DNA from: Streptomyces dysideae
GTDB taxonomy: Bacteria > Actinomycetota > Actinomycetes > Streptomycetales > Streptomycetaceae
DNA: 64,000 nt
Assembly: GCF_001514305.1 (NCBI RefSeq)
Contig: NZ_KQ949081.1
Span: forward strand, 247,142-311,141
Reading direction: 5' to 3'
Position 1 is the stretch's first letter. Every line of letters starts with the position of its first letter. A program made the translations under genes and the position numbers. Below, in pieces: positions 30,764-38,527 of this stretch. The notes beneath the pieces are model-generated. The model saw only the letters and a list, made by a program, of their open reading frames with translations, did no database searches and was not told the origin of the DNA.

Positions 30764-30783
30764 CTCCCCCGTCTACAGGGGAG
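30764..30783. repeat. Left-end hairpin of the IS605 element
   Basis: CTCCCC and GGGGAG form a 6-bp imperfect-loop hairpin at the first bases of the element, next to TTCAC in the host. This is the kind of structure Y1 transposases recognise. Confidence 0.6.
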
Positions 30784-31206
30784 GTGAAGCGCATCCCGGA
30801 CGACCTCGGGATGGTCGGCGAGGCTGTCGGGCGCGGTGGCCGCCCGCTCGTACCACTTGCGTCCCTGGGCGATCAGACCGGCGCGGAAGTCCATGAAGCT
30901 GTCGTCGGAGCAGCCGCCGCCGATGAGGTAGGCGGCGGCCCACACGTCCCAGCGGTGGAGGGCGTCGTGCAGTGCGTCGAAGCGCTCCTCGTACGCCAGG
31001 ATGTCCTGCGTGGAGCGGCGGGTCAGTAGGTCGACCAGGGCCTCGTCGAAGGGGTGGTCGGTCGTGGTGTGGGAGCGTGCGGTGTCGATGACGTGCCAGA
31101 ACTCGTCCGTGTTCATGGGACGGAACTGTGGCAGCAGGGTCTGACGGTGGTGGGGTGCGGGTGATCTCCGTAGACGTACCTGTGTCGGCCACCTACCGTT
31201 TCGCGC

Positions 31207-31617
31207 ATGGCGGAGCAGCAGGTGGGGCGGCGGGTGATTCTCAGTGGGTCGACCTTTGAGGAGGAGATCGGGTACGCGCGTGCCGTGGTCGACGGGGACT
31301 GGGTGCATGTGTCGGGGACGACCGGGTTCGACTACGCGGCCATGACGATCTCCGATGACGTGGCGGAGCAGGCCGAGCAGTGTCTGCGGAATGTGGGGGC
31401 CGCGCTGGCGGAGGCGGGGTGTTCGTTCGCGGATGTGGTGCGGGTGCGGTATCTGCTGCCGGAGCGGGCGGACTTCGAGCCGTGCTGGCCGGTGCTGCGG
31501 CGGGCGTTCGGTGCGGTGCGGCCGGCGGCGACGATGATGGTGTGCGGGCTCGCGGATCCTCGTATGAAGATCGAGATCGAGGTGTACGCGCGGCGGGGGA
31601 GCGGGGCTCCGGTCTGA
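31207..31617 (+). CDS. RidA-family protein
   Basis: 136-residue YjgF/RidA-fold protein; such trimers hydrolyse reactive enamine/imine intermediates, though this subfamily also has other roles. VHVSGTTGFD lies near residue 37 and the conserved active-site arginine region near VVRVRYLLPER. ATG 31207 begins the frame. It is divergent from the DUF4240 pseudogene, and the 90-bp gap between them should hold both promoters. Confidence 0.88.
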   Translation: MAEQQVGRRVILSGSTFEEEIGYARAVVDGDWVHVSGTTGFDYAAMTISDDVAEQAEQCLRNVGAALAEAGCSFADVVRVRYLLPERADFEPCWPVLRRAFGAVRPAATMMVCGLADPRMKIEIEVYARRGSGAPV

Positions 31618-31853
31618 GGGCGGGCTGCGGTTCGTGGAGGTCGAGCGGTATGTGGCGTCGGAGGCGACAATGAGGTGTGGCTGACGTTGCGGCCGGCGGC
31701 CGCGGGAACGGAGTAGGGCGGATTTCCGGCGTACAACGATTCCTTCAATCTTGGGGGAACTCGGTGTGCGCTGCGTCACGTTCCAGTTAGATGAGGGATG
31801 AGTGAGCGAACCGACGCGCCGTAGGTGCGGACGCAGCTTGGCAGGGGGTCCAG

Positions 31854-33263
31854 GTGAGTGCTTCCCGGCGTAGTGGGACCACCGACGAGCTGGGGCCGGA
31901 CGAGCCCGAGCGGGACGGTCCGGAGGGCTCGGTCGGTTCGGATCTGCTGGCCGCGCTGCTGGACGGGATGGACGCGGCTCTGTGTGCCTTCGACGCGGAC
32001 GGGGTCGTGACCCATTGGAACCGTGAGGCGGAGCGGATCCTGGGGTGGACCGCGGCCGAGGCCGTGGGGCGGCGGGGGTTCGCGGGGTGGGCCGTGCGGA
32101 GTGCGGACGCCGAGGAGGTCGAGGGGCGGCTGCTGTCCGCCATGCACGCTCCGGGGCGTCAGGTGTACGAGTTCGCGCTGCTCACCAAGGACGGCGGGCG
32201 GGTGCTCGTGCGGACGCAGTCGGCGGCCGTGCGCGGGCCGGACGGCAAGCCGGCGGGCCTGTACTGCGCGTTCAGTGAGGTGCACGCGCAGATCGATCTG
32301 GAGCGGTCGATCGCGCTGAGCGAGGCGTTGTTCGAGGACGCGTCGTGGGGTGTGGTGCTGGTCGACGCGGATCTGCGGCCGGCGGTGGTCAATGCGCATG
32401 CCGCCCGGGCGCTGGGTATCGGGCGTACGTCCGTCCTGGGGCGGCCGTTGGGGGAGTTGCTCGCCCAGGGTGTCGAGGAGCTCGAGAGCGCGCTCGCGCA
32501 TGTGCTGGCCGAGGGTGCGCCGCCCGCGCCGGCCGAGATCTGGGTGACCGTGCGGACGCCTGAGGGTGACCGGCGGCGGTGCTGGCGGTGTGGGTTCGTA
32601 CGGCTGGCCTCGCCGCTTGCGGAGGAGCCGGTGCCGTTGGGTGTGGGCTGGCTCTTCCAGGACGTGACCGGGGCCAAGCAGGGTGAGCAGGAGGCGTCGC
32701 TGCTGCGGTTCCGGACGAACCAGCTGCACCGGGCGGCCCGGGCGGCGGCGGAGTGCGAGGACCCGGCGGAGGCGGCGACCGTGCATCTGGACTTCGCGCT
32801 GGCCGGGTTCGCCGACCATGCGCTGATCGACCGGGTGGCGGGCGGGGCGGTGTCCGACGCGGACGCCGCGGGGCCGGTACGGCTGGTGCGGGTCGCCGCG
32901 ACGCCCTCCGGGGTGCCCGGGCCGAGTCTGCTCGGTGGTGAGGCCGGGCTGCCGGTGCGGTACGGGGAGGGGCATCCGGCATTGCAGTGTGTGGCGCGGA
33001 TCGGGGCGGTGCGGGCCAGTGTGGGGGCCGTGGCGGCGGAGAAGGCGCGGGAGTGGGCGGTTGCCCGGCAGTGGCCGGAGGACTCGGTGCATGCGTTGTG
33101 CGCGGTGCTGCGGAGTCGGGGGCGGACGTTGGGGGTCGTGACGTTTCTGCGGGGTGCGGGGCGGAGTGCGTTCGAGCGTTCGGACGCGGTGTACGCGGAG
33201 GATGTGGCCGTCCGGATCGCGATGGCGCTGGATTTGGCGGGGGTTGTGGGGCGGTCGGGGTAG
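31854..33263 (+). CDS. PAS-PAS-GAF sensory protein without output domain
   Basis: 469-residue cytoplasmic protein. The first PAS domain (about 28-145) includes FDADGVVTHWNREAERILGW, the second (about 150-265) includes ALFEDASWGVVLVDADLRP, and a GAF-like domain runs from about 275 to the end. Related Streptomyces proteins continue into a PP2C/SpoIIE phosphatase, but here the frame stops right after the GAF helix (MALDLAGVVGRSG). The start is GTG 31854. The sensed signal and partner are unknown. Confidence 0.8.
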   Translation: MSASRRSGTTDELGPDEPERDGPEGSVGSDLLAALLDGMDAALCAFDADGVVTHWNREAERILGWTAAEAVGRRGFAGWAVRSADAEEVEGRLLSAMHAPGRQVYEFALLTKDGGRVLVRTQSAAVRGPDGKPAGLYCAFSEVHAQIDLERSIALSEALFEDASWGVVLVDADLRPAVVNAHAARALGIGRTSVLGRPLGELLAQGVEELESALAHVLAEGAPPAPAEIWVTVRTPEGDRRRCWRCGFVRLASPLAEEPVPLGVGWLFQDVTGAKQGEQEASLLRFRTNQLHRAARAAAECEDPAEAATVHLDFALAGFADHALIDRVAGGAVSDADAAGPVRLVRVAATPSGVPGPSLLGGEAGLPVRYGEGHPALQCVARIGAVRASVGAVAAEKAREWAVARQWPEDSVHALCAVLRSRGRTLGVVTFLRGAGRSAFERSDAVYAEDVAVRIAMALDLAGVVGRSG

Positions 33264-33273
33264 GCGAGGCTGG

Positions 33274-33294
33274 GGTGCCCGGTGCCCGGTGCCC
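33274..33294. repeat. GGTGCCC microsatellite, 3 copies
   Basis: Three perfect 7-bp units just after the PAS-GAF gene. No gene is seen in the 244-bp gap up to the SIS-domain gene. Confidence 0.85.
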
Positions 33295-33429
33295 GGCGGG
33301 TGGCTGGGTGGGGGTGGGTCGCGCAGCCCGGCGCTAGCGGGGTGCCGCCTCTCTTTGGGACGGGTGCCGCCCCAGCGGCACGACTGCCCGCAGCCTGACG
33401 GACGCGGTTGCCCGCGGCTTGGCGGATGC

Positions 33430-33464
33430 TGCCGCCTGCCGCCTGCCGCCTGCCGCCTGCCGCC
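33430..33464. repeat. TGCCGCC microsatellite, 5 copies
   Basis: Five perfect 7-bp units, 44 bp before the 3' end of the SIS-domain gene. Such short arrays are prone to slippage. There is no spacer structure, so it is not CRISPR. Confidence 0.9.
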
Positions 33465-33507
33465 TGCCTGCGGCTCGGCGGACACGAGTGTGCGCTCGCC
33501 CGGCTGC

Positions 33508-34263
33508 CTACCGCCGATAGAAGATCCGGTCCCCGTACTCCTCGAACACCCGCCCGTTCCACTCATGCCCGCCATCGACGTTGCCGGAGCGCAGGAGTGG
33601 GGGCTCGATGCCGCGGTTGGCCAAGGAGGCTGCTGCCGTGGCCATGACCGCCTGGAGCAGGGCGCTGGTGACGACCGTGGACGCCGGGGCGAAGGGGGCC
33701 GGGATGGTGTCGAGGGTGAGTTCCGCGTCGCCGATCGCGATCTTCGAGTCGAGGACGAGGTCGCAGTGGTCCTTCAGGTAGGTGCCGGAGGTGTGGCGGG
33801 ACGTCGTCTCCGAGGCGTACGCCACCGAGGTCACGCCGATGACCCGTACACCCAGGGCGCGGGCGTGCAGGGCCATCTCCACGGGCAGGGCGTTGCGGCC
33901 GGAGAGGGAGATGATCACCAGGGCGTCGCCCGCGCGGAGGGGCGAGGAGTCCAGGACGGCGCTCGCGAGGCCGTCGACGCGCTCCAGGGCGGAGCCGAGG
34001 GTGGCCGGCATGACGTCGACGCCGACGGCACCGGGCACGGCGAGCAGGTTCATCAGGGCGAGTCCGCCGGCGCGGTAGACGAGGTCCTGCGCGGCGAGCG
34101 AGGAGTGTCCGGCGCCGAAGGCGAAGAGGCGGCCGCCGTTCACGACGGTGTCGGCGAGCAGCGTGCCGGCCGCCTCGATGTGTTCGGCCTCCTCGTCCCG
34201 GACCCGTTGCAGCAGACCGATCGCGGCGTCGAAGAACTGTCCGGCCGGTGTGCTGTCGCTCAT
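33508..34263 (-). CDS. SIS-domain phosphosugar-binding protein
   Basis: 251-residue protein with one SIS (sugar isomerase) domain: FGAGHSSLAAQDLVYRAGG in the N-terminal half and VIISLSGRNALPVEMALHA near residue 120. Members bind or isomerise phosphosugars; the ligand here is unknown. The end of the protein (GHEWNGRVFEEYGDRIFYRR) is typical of the actinobacterial group found beside dmdR1. It is divergent from dmdR1. Confidence 0.87.
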   Translation of the reverse strand: MSDSTPAGQFFDAAIGLLQRVRDEEAEHIEAAGTLLADTVVNGGRLFAFGAGHSSLAAQDLVYRAGGLALMNLLAVPGAVGVDVMPATLGSALERVDGLASAVLDSSPLRAGDALVIISLSGRNALPVEMALHARALGVRVIGVTSVAYASETTSRHTSGTYLKDHCDLVLDSKIAIGDAELTLDTIPAPFAPASTVVTSALLQAVMATAAASLANRGIEPPLLRSGNVDGGHEWNGRVFEEYGDRIFYRR

Positions 34264-34427
34264 ACGGGCCCCTTCGGTGTGGCCGTCGGTATGGTGTGTC
34301 GCGGATCACGGTGCGGTCTGGACCAGTGCGGTGTCAATACGGGCGTGCGGGCGCCGTCGGCCGCTCCGGGGAGCCTTCACGTAACCGCTTGGTTTCACCG
34401 GCGCGGCACGGTTGTCAGTGGTATGCG

Positions 34428-35222
34428 TCAGAATTGAATCCAGGGCCAGCGCACGCGCCGCGAAGCTGTCGTGCTTCCGGCACATCTCATCAAGGGGCAC
34501 GTATGTCCGGACTGATCGACACCACGGAGATGTATCTCCGCACCATCCTCGAGCTGGAGGAGGAAGGTGTGGTCCCCATGCGCGCCCGGATCGCCGAGCG
34601 GCTCGACCAGAGCGGGCCGACGGTCAGCCAGACCGTGGCGCGGATGGAGCGCGACGGACTGGTGTCCGTCGCCAGTGACCGCCACCTGGAGCTGACGGAC
34701 GAGGGCCGTCGGCTCGCCACGCGCGTGATGCGCAAGCACCGGCTCGCGGAGTGCCTGCTCGTCGACGTGATCGGCCTGGAGTGGGAGCAGGTGCACGCTG
34801 AGGCGTGCCGCTGGGAGCATGTGATGAGCGAGGCCGTGGAGCGCCGCGTTCTCGAGCTGCTCCGGCACCCCACCGAGTCGCCGTACGGCAACCCGATCCC
34901 GGGTCTGGAGGAGCTCGGCGAGAAGGACGGCGCCGATCCGTTCCTGGACGAGGGCATGGTGTCGCTGGCCGACCTCGACCCTGGCCTGGAGGGCAAGACG
35001 GTCGTCGTCCGGCGGATCGGCGAGCCGATCCAGACCGACGCGCAGCTGATGTACACGCTGCGGCGGGCGGGCGTGCAGCCGGGCTCCGTGGTGAGCGTGA
35101 CCGAGTCGGCTGGCGGTGTGCTGGTGGGCAGCGGCGGCGAGGCGGCCGAGTTGGAGGCGGACGTCGCCTCGCACGTGTTCGTCGCCAAGCGCTGAGTCCC
35201 CGGCCGGACGTTCGCCCCGCAC
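34428..35222 (-). CDS. adm: Antiparallel ORF covering dmdR1 (adm-like)
   Basis: 264-codon open frame on the strand opposite dmdR1, spanning it entirely. In S. coelicolor such a gene, adm, was reported to be expressed and to affect siderophore and antibiotic production. The protein is rich in His, Arg, Leu and Gln, as expected of a mirror frame in high-GC DNA, so openness alone proves little. The start is uncertain. Confidence 0.35.
   Translation of the reverse strand: MRGERPAGDSALGDEHVRGDVRLQLGRLAAAAHQHTASRLGHAHHGARLHARPPQRVHQLRVGLDRLADPPDDDRLALQARVEVGQRHHALVQERIGAVLLAELLQTRDRVAVRRLGGVPEQLENAALHGLAHHMLPAARLSVHLLPLQADHVDEQALREPVLAHHARGEPTALVRQLQVAVTGDGHQSVALHPRHGLADRRPALVEPLGDPGAHGDHTFLLQLEDGAEIHLRGVDQSGHTCPLMRCAGSTTASRRVRWPWIQF
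34503..35195 (+). CDS. dmdR1: Iron-dependent repressor of the DtxR family, DmdR1
   Basis: 230-residue metalloregulator. The winged helix (residues about 1-70) includes MYLRTILELEEEGVVPMRAR and SGPTVSQTVARMERDGL; the metal-binding and dimer domain (70-140) includes HRLAECLLVDVIGL and CRWEHVMSEAVE; an SH3-like domain forms the C-terminus. With Fe2+ it represses siderophore and other iron genes. ATG 34503 follows AAGGGGCACGT. The SIS-domain neighbour and the antiparallel ORF match the S. coelicolor dmdR1 locus as I remember it. No typical iron box was seen in its own upstream region. Confidence 0.93.
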   Translation: MSGLIDTTEMYLRTILELEEEGVVPMRARIAERLDQSGPTVSQTVARMERDGLVSVASDRHLELTDEGRRLATRVMRKHRLAECLLVDVIGLEWEQVHAEACRWEHVMSEAVERRVLELLRHPTESPYGNPIPGLEELGEKDGADPFLDEGMVSLADLDPGLEGKTVVVRRIGEPIQTDAQLMYTLRRAGVQPGSVVSVTESAGGVLVGSGGEAAELEADVASHVFVAKR

Positions 35223-35437
35223 TCGGACGCTGTAACTCCCGGGACAGGGGCGGTAGTTGTGTCAGCCCGTCGATCTCGTCGAATCCAAGATTCAGTGCTC
35301 CGAATCGCAGCGCACGGGCGCTTCGCGTGCGAGGCTGTCGCGTGAGGCATATGACCTGAGGGCTCTTGGCCGCGGTACGACAGCGATGTCGCCCGGCCGG
35401 GGAGGGGGCGGGAAGGATGTGCCGTGGACGTGAGGAG

Positions 35438-35465
35438 GGCCCCGGCGCCATGTGGCGCCGGGGCC
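35438..35465. terminator. Strong GC terminator hairpin downstream of dmdR1
   Basis: GGCCCCGGCGCC and its exact complement around ATGT give a 12-bp stem. It is placed 240 bp after dmdR1 and may also end other transcripts from either side. Confidence 0.8.
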
Positions 35466-35631
35466 TGTCCTCCCCTGTGCTGACCCGGAGCCCCGAGCTC
35501 TCAGGGTCATTCCCCTCGGACCGGTTTCCCCGAGCGGTCCGCCTCCCGTTGAAGATCTCCCCTCAGCGGCGGCCGCCAATCCTTGAGGGAGGTCACTCAA
35601 ATGAGGGGTGTTGCCTACGGAAACGGCATTT

Positions 35632-35647
35632 TCGAATAGCCATTCGA
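35632..35647. promoter_or_regulatory. Palindrome TCGAAT-AGCC-ATTCGA
   Basis: Perfect 6-bp arms with a 4-bp centre in an AT-rich patch, followed by GATAGTC. It is a likely operator/promoter region for the hydrolase downstream, though 232 bp separate it from the chosen start. Confidence 0.5.
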
Positions 35648-35879
35648 TAGTCTGCGAGTGACGGGTCACGCGGGATGTGCGCTGCAAGGATGTGCACATA
35701 CGATCACGCGGGACACACGGAGCAGACACAGAACGCGCACCATGCGCAGCACGCGGCACTCGCGTGAGCGCGAGTGGCGGCAAGCACAGCACGCACGGCA
35801 AGCAGGACGCGGTTCACAGGACCGGCCGGCTCGAGCGGGAGCGAGCGGTCCGAGCGGAGCTAGGGGGGTGCCAGGACCA

Positions 35880-36800
35880 ATGGCGCGGCGCATCGACGTA
35901 ACCGGGACGGGCGGCGTACGCCTTGCGGCCTGGGAGTTCGGCGACCCTCCCAAGTCCGACCCGGCGAAGCTCGTCCCCGCACAGCCCGGATCACCGGACC
36001 AGTCCGGCCCGCCCACCGCCGATCACGAACGGACGCCGGGCGTCCTGTTACTGCACGGTCTGATGGGCCGTGCCTCGCACTGGGCGTCCACCGCCCGCTG
36101 GCTCTCCGAGCGGCACCGCGCCGTCGCGCTCGACCAGCGCGGCCACGGCCGCAGCGACAAGCCACCGCAGGCCGCCTTCACCCGCGAGGCATACGTCGAG
36201 GACGCCGAAGCCGCCCTCGAACAACTGGGCCTCGCCCCGGCCGTCCTCATCGGCCACGCGATGGGCGCGCTGACCGCCTGGCAGCTCGCCGCCAAGCGGC
36301 CCGACCTGGTCCGCGGGCTGATCATCTGCGACATGCGGGCGTCGGCGCTGGGCGCGGCCTCGCAGCGGGAGTGGGCCGACTGGTTCAAGGCCTGGCCCGT
36401 CCCCTTCGCCACGCTCGCCGACGTACGGAAGTGGTTCGGGGAGGACGATCCGTGGGTGGAGCGGCCGAATCCGGCCCGGGGTGAGTTCTACGCCGAGGTG
36501 ATGGCCGAGTCACCGGACGGCTGGCGGCCGGTCTTCGAACCCGACCAGATGCTCAAGTCCCGGGAGACGTGGGTGTACGACGCGCACTGGGAGGAACTGG
36601 CGCAGGTTCAGTGCCCCGCGCTGGTGGTTCGTGGGCTCGATGGTGAGCTGGGGCGTGCCGAGGCGCAGGAGATGGTGCGGGTGTTGCCTCGGGGGGAGTA
36701 TGCGGAGGTGGCTGACGCCGGGCATCTTGTGCACTATGACCAGCCGGAGGCTTGGCGGGGGGCCATCGAGCCGTTTCTGGACGCGTGCCTGACTGGGTGA
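35880..36800 (+). CDS. Alpha/beta hydrolase with TTA codon
   Basis: 306-residue alpha/beta-fold hydrolase: the oxyanion HG in LLLHGLMGRASHW (about residue 57), nucleophile-elbow region IGHAMGA, where the usual Ser of GxSxG is replaced by Ala, and the histidine in VADAGHLVHYDQPEAW. The changed elbow means classical Ser-His-Asp hydrolysis may not occur. The 57th codon (36048-36050) is TTA, read only by the bldA tRNA in Streptomyces. ATG 35880 is chosen because GGGGGG lies upstream and the sequence before it is basic low-complexity; GTG 35868 is possible. Confidence 0.82.
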   Translation: MARRIDVTGTGGVRLAAWEFGDPPKSDPAKLVPAQPGSPDQSGPPTADHERTPGVLLLHGLMGRASHWASTARWLSERHRAVALDQRGHGRSDKPPQAAFTREAYVEDAEAALEQLGLAPAVLIGHAMGALTAWQLAAKRPDLVRGLIICDMRASALGAASQREWADWFKAWPVPFATLADVRKWFGEDDPWVERPNPARGEFYAEVMAESPDGWRPVFEPDQMLKSRETWVYDAHWEELAQVQCPALVVRGLDGELGRAEAQEMVRVLPRGEYAEVADAGHLVHYDQPEAWRGAIEPFLDACLTG

Positions 36801-36847
36801 TGCCGGGCGCCATCTCGTCTGCCTGGTTGGGGTTGAGATGGCGGGTG

Positions 36848-36916
36848 CGGGTTGTCTGTGGCTTGTCGCGCCCACGCGGCGGAGCCGCATATCAGACACA
36901 GCCCCGCGCCCCTTTC
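36848..36916 (+). repeat. Dispersed intergenic repeat, copy 1
   Basis: Core GTCGCGCCCACGCGGCGGAG, then CCGCATAT and ending CCCCGCGCCCCT, within a unit of about 65 bp. Near-identical copies occur at 39344-39408 (opposite strand) and 58941-59010. It lies between convergent genes and can fold into GC hairpins. Confidence 0.88.
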
Positions 36917-36934
36917 TCGGTGTTGCAGGCCCCG

Positions 36935-38527
36935 TCAGCCCTTGCTTACCGCCGTCAGGATTTCCGGTAGCCGCCCCGCCGTGCGTGGGGCGGCCAGCCG
37001 TAGGCCCAGCAGGGTGATCGCCGCCCCGTAGGCCGCGCCCGCCGGTAGGAGCAGCCAGGTCCAGTCCTCCCCGCCCTCGCTGACGTTCAGCCAGATCGTC
37101 GCGGCGATGACGGGGGCGCAGAGCAGGCTGCCGCCCACCATTCCGCCGAAGATCGCCATGAAGGCGAGGCCGCTCTGGCCAGGGGCCACGTTCTTGTAGC
37201 CCTCCTGCGGGATGGAGTACGGGAAGCGGGCCGACGTCCACGCGCCGGTCGCCAGCATCGCGCCCAGCAGTGCGAAGGAAAGCCCCAGCACCTCGGGGAG
37301 CTTGGCCCACGCGCCGAGGAGTGCTGTCGTCAGGACGGTCACGAGGGTGGCGTAGGGGAGGGTGATCAGCAGGAGTGCCAGGGCCCGCGCGCGGAGTTCG
37401 ACGTAGGCGTCCCGGGTGGACGAGATCGTCATCGCGACCATCCAGAACGCGGACGTGTCCTGCCCGAACTGGTTGTACATCTGCACGCCGAGCATCCCGG
37501 CGGCGAAACAGGCGAAGTAGATCGACCCGGTGCCCTGCAGGGCGTTGAACAGGGGCACGATCAGGCCGATCGCCAGCGAGGTCACCCACGCCGCCTTGGT
37601 CTTCGGGTCACGCCACACATAGCGCAGGCTGCGTTCCATGACCGTTCCGGTCCGCCCGGCGGGCAGCAGGCGGGCGAGGCCGGTCGAGGTGCGCCGTCGT
37701 ACGGCGGTCTCGGTGGCGGCCTGGAGGGTGGATCCGTCGGGGGAGGTCATCAGCCGGGTCAGGTGCCGCGACCACACGCCGATCAGCGCCACCAGCGCCC
37801 CGCAGGTCAGGGCGAGTTGGACGACGGCCGCTCCGTACGCACCGTCGCTCACCGAATCCACCGCCCCGACGGCCGAGGCGGGCGGCACCCAGCGCAGCAC
37901 GTCAGCGGCCGGATCGAGCTGTGAGAGCCCTGACGAACCGAGCCGCTGCGCCCCGAAGTTGACGACCTGCGCCCCGACCGCGATGACCAGCCCGCTCAGC
38001 ACCGCCAGATCGCGGCCCTTGCGGCTGGTCAGCAGCCGGACGTTGGCGGCGGCGACGGTCCGCGCGAACGCCACGCACACCAGCAGCCCGAGCACGACGG
38101 CGACGACACCCACGGCGTACGCCGCCCCGCCCCGCGCGACCGCGATCACCGACCCCACGAGCAGGCACAGCGTGAACAGCGGCCCTATCCCCACCAGTGA
38201 GGCCGCGAGCAGCGCCCGCACCAGCAGCCGGGGCCGCAGCGGCAGCATCACCAGCCGCGTCGGATCGAGGGTCTCGTCCCCGCCGGGGAAGAACAGCGGC
38301 ATCACCGCCCACCCCAGCGCCAGCACGGCGACCAGCAGGACGACGACGGAGGCGGCGTGCGCGTTGCCGCGCAGGGCGATCAGGCCGAGCAGTTGCAGCA
38401 CGGCGACGAGGAGCACGCAGACGGCCGAGGCGATGTAGGCGGCGCGCCGCCCGGCGGACTGCCGCAGCCCGTTCCGCAGCAGCGACAGCTTCAGCTGTAC
38501 GACGACACCGGTGACGTCCGTGCTCAT
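36935..38527 (-). CDS. Large ABC transporter permease (exporter type)
   Basis: 530-residue integral membrane protein with about 12 hydrophobic segments, the membrane partner of the ATPase encoded just upstream. Its ATG overlaps that gene by four bases (ATGA). Features include RRAAYIASAVCVLLVAVLQL near the start and YVWRDPKTKAAWVTSLA in the central cytoplasmic loop. The cargo is unknown; the type is found as a conserved pair in actinobacteria. Confidence 0.87.
   Translation of the reverse strand: MSTDVTGVVVQLKLSLLRNGLRQSAGRRAAYIASAVCVLLVAVLQLLGLIALRGNAHAASVVVLLVAVLALGWAVMPLFFPGGDETLDPTRLVMLPLRPRLLVRALLAASLVGIGPLFTLCLLVGSVIAVARGGAAYAVGVVAVVLGLLVCVAFARTVAAANVRLLTSRKGRDLAVLSGLVIAVGAQVVNFGAQRLGSSGLSQLDPAADVLRWVPPASAVGAVDSVSDGAYGAAVVQLALTCGALVALIGVWSRHLTRLMTSPDGSTLQAATETAVRRRTSTGLARLLPAGRTGTVMERSLRYVWRDPKTKAAWVTSLAIGLIVPLFNALQGTGSIYFACFAAGMLGVQMYNQFGQDTSAFWMVAMTISSTRDAYVELRARALALLLITLPYATLVTVLTTALLGAWAKLPEVLGLSFALLGAMLATGAWTSARFPYSIPQEGYKNVAPGQSGLAFMAIFGGMVGGSLLCAPVIAATIWLNVSEGGEDWTWLLLPAGAAYGAAITLLGLRLAAPRTAGRLPEILTAVSKG

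Larger units (their letters stand above)
29069..30783 (-). mobile_element. IS605-family element, 1,715 bp, with tnpB and decayed tnpA
   Basis: Boundaries follow from host-frame restoration. On the minus strand the host reads CTTCAC before the element and GAAGAGG after it. The left end starts with a CTCCCC...GGGGAG hairpin directly after the TTCAC target; the right end has a 9-bp hairpin and finishes in TTCAA. No target duplication is present, as expected for Y1-transposase elements. tnpB and the tnpA fragment are divergent, as in IS605. Confidence 0.8.
28849..31116 (-). pseudogene. DUF4240-type gene split by an IS605 element
   Basis: The N-terminal part (31116 down to 30784, 111 codons) has the family marks: an FW motif near the start, YLIGGGCSDDSFMDF and GLIAQGRKWYERA. 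The C-terminal part (29068 down to 28849) has EEVNYSA, AEAYERLTGCGEDSFYDAW and MGEDFDFDDAG. Joining 30784 to 29068 keeps the frame across the junction (DALH-EEVNYSA). Two more lesions follow: one extra base in GCGCGCGG near 29045, and an amber codon at 28903-28905 where related proteins have Glu before MRRRLPRL. The repaired product would be about 183 residues. Function unknown. Confidence 0.8.
35196..35879. other. 684-bp gap between dmdR1 and alpha/beta hydrolase
   Basis: No convincing gene. It contains a strong terminator (35438-35465), a TCGAAT palindrome (35632-35647) in an AT-richer patch, and a hairpin CACTCGCG-tgag-CGCGAGTG at 35757-35776 in the probable leader of the hydrolase. A short open frame at 35366-35650 lacks coding character. 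Confidence 0.6.

Noticed and set aside
30670..31029. 119-codon plus-strand frame over the element end and DUF4240 gene
   Set aside because: It crosses the insertion boundary and mirrors the DUF4240 sequence; no ribosome site or domain.
33430..33464. TGCCGCC array considered as a CRISPR-like repeat
   Set aside because: The units are 7 bp and directly adjacent, with no spacers and no cas genes nearby.
34264..34502. Iron box upstream of dmdR1
   Set aside because: No sequence close to the TTAGGTTAG-type consensus was found.
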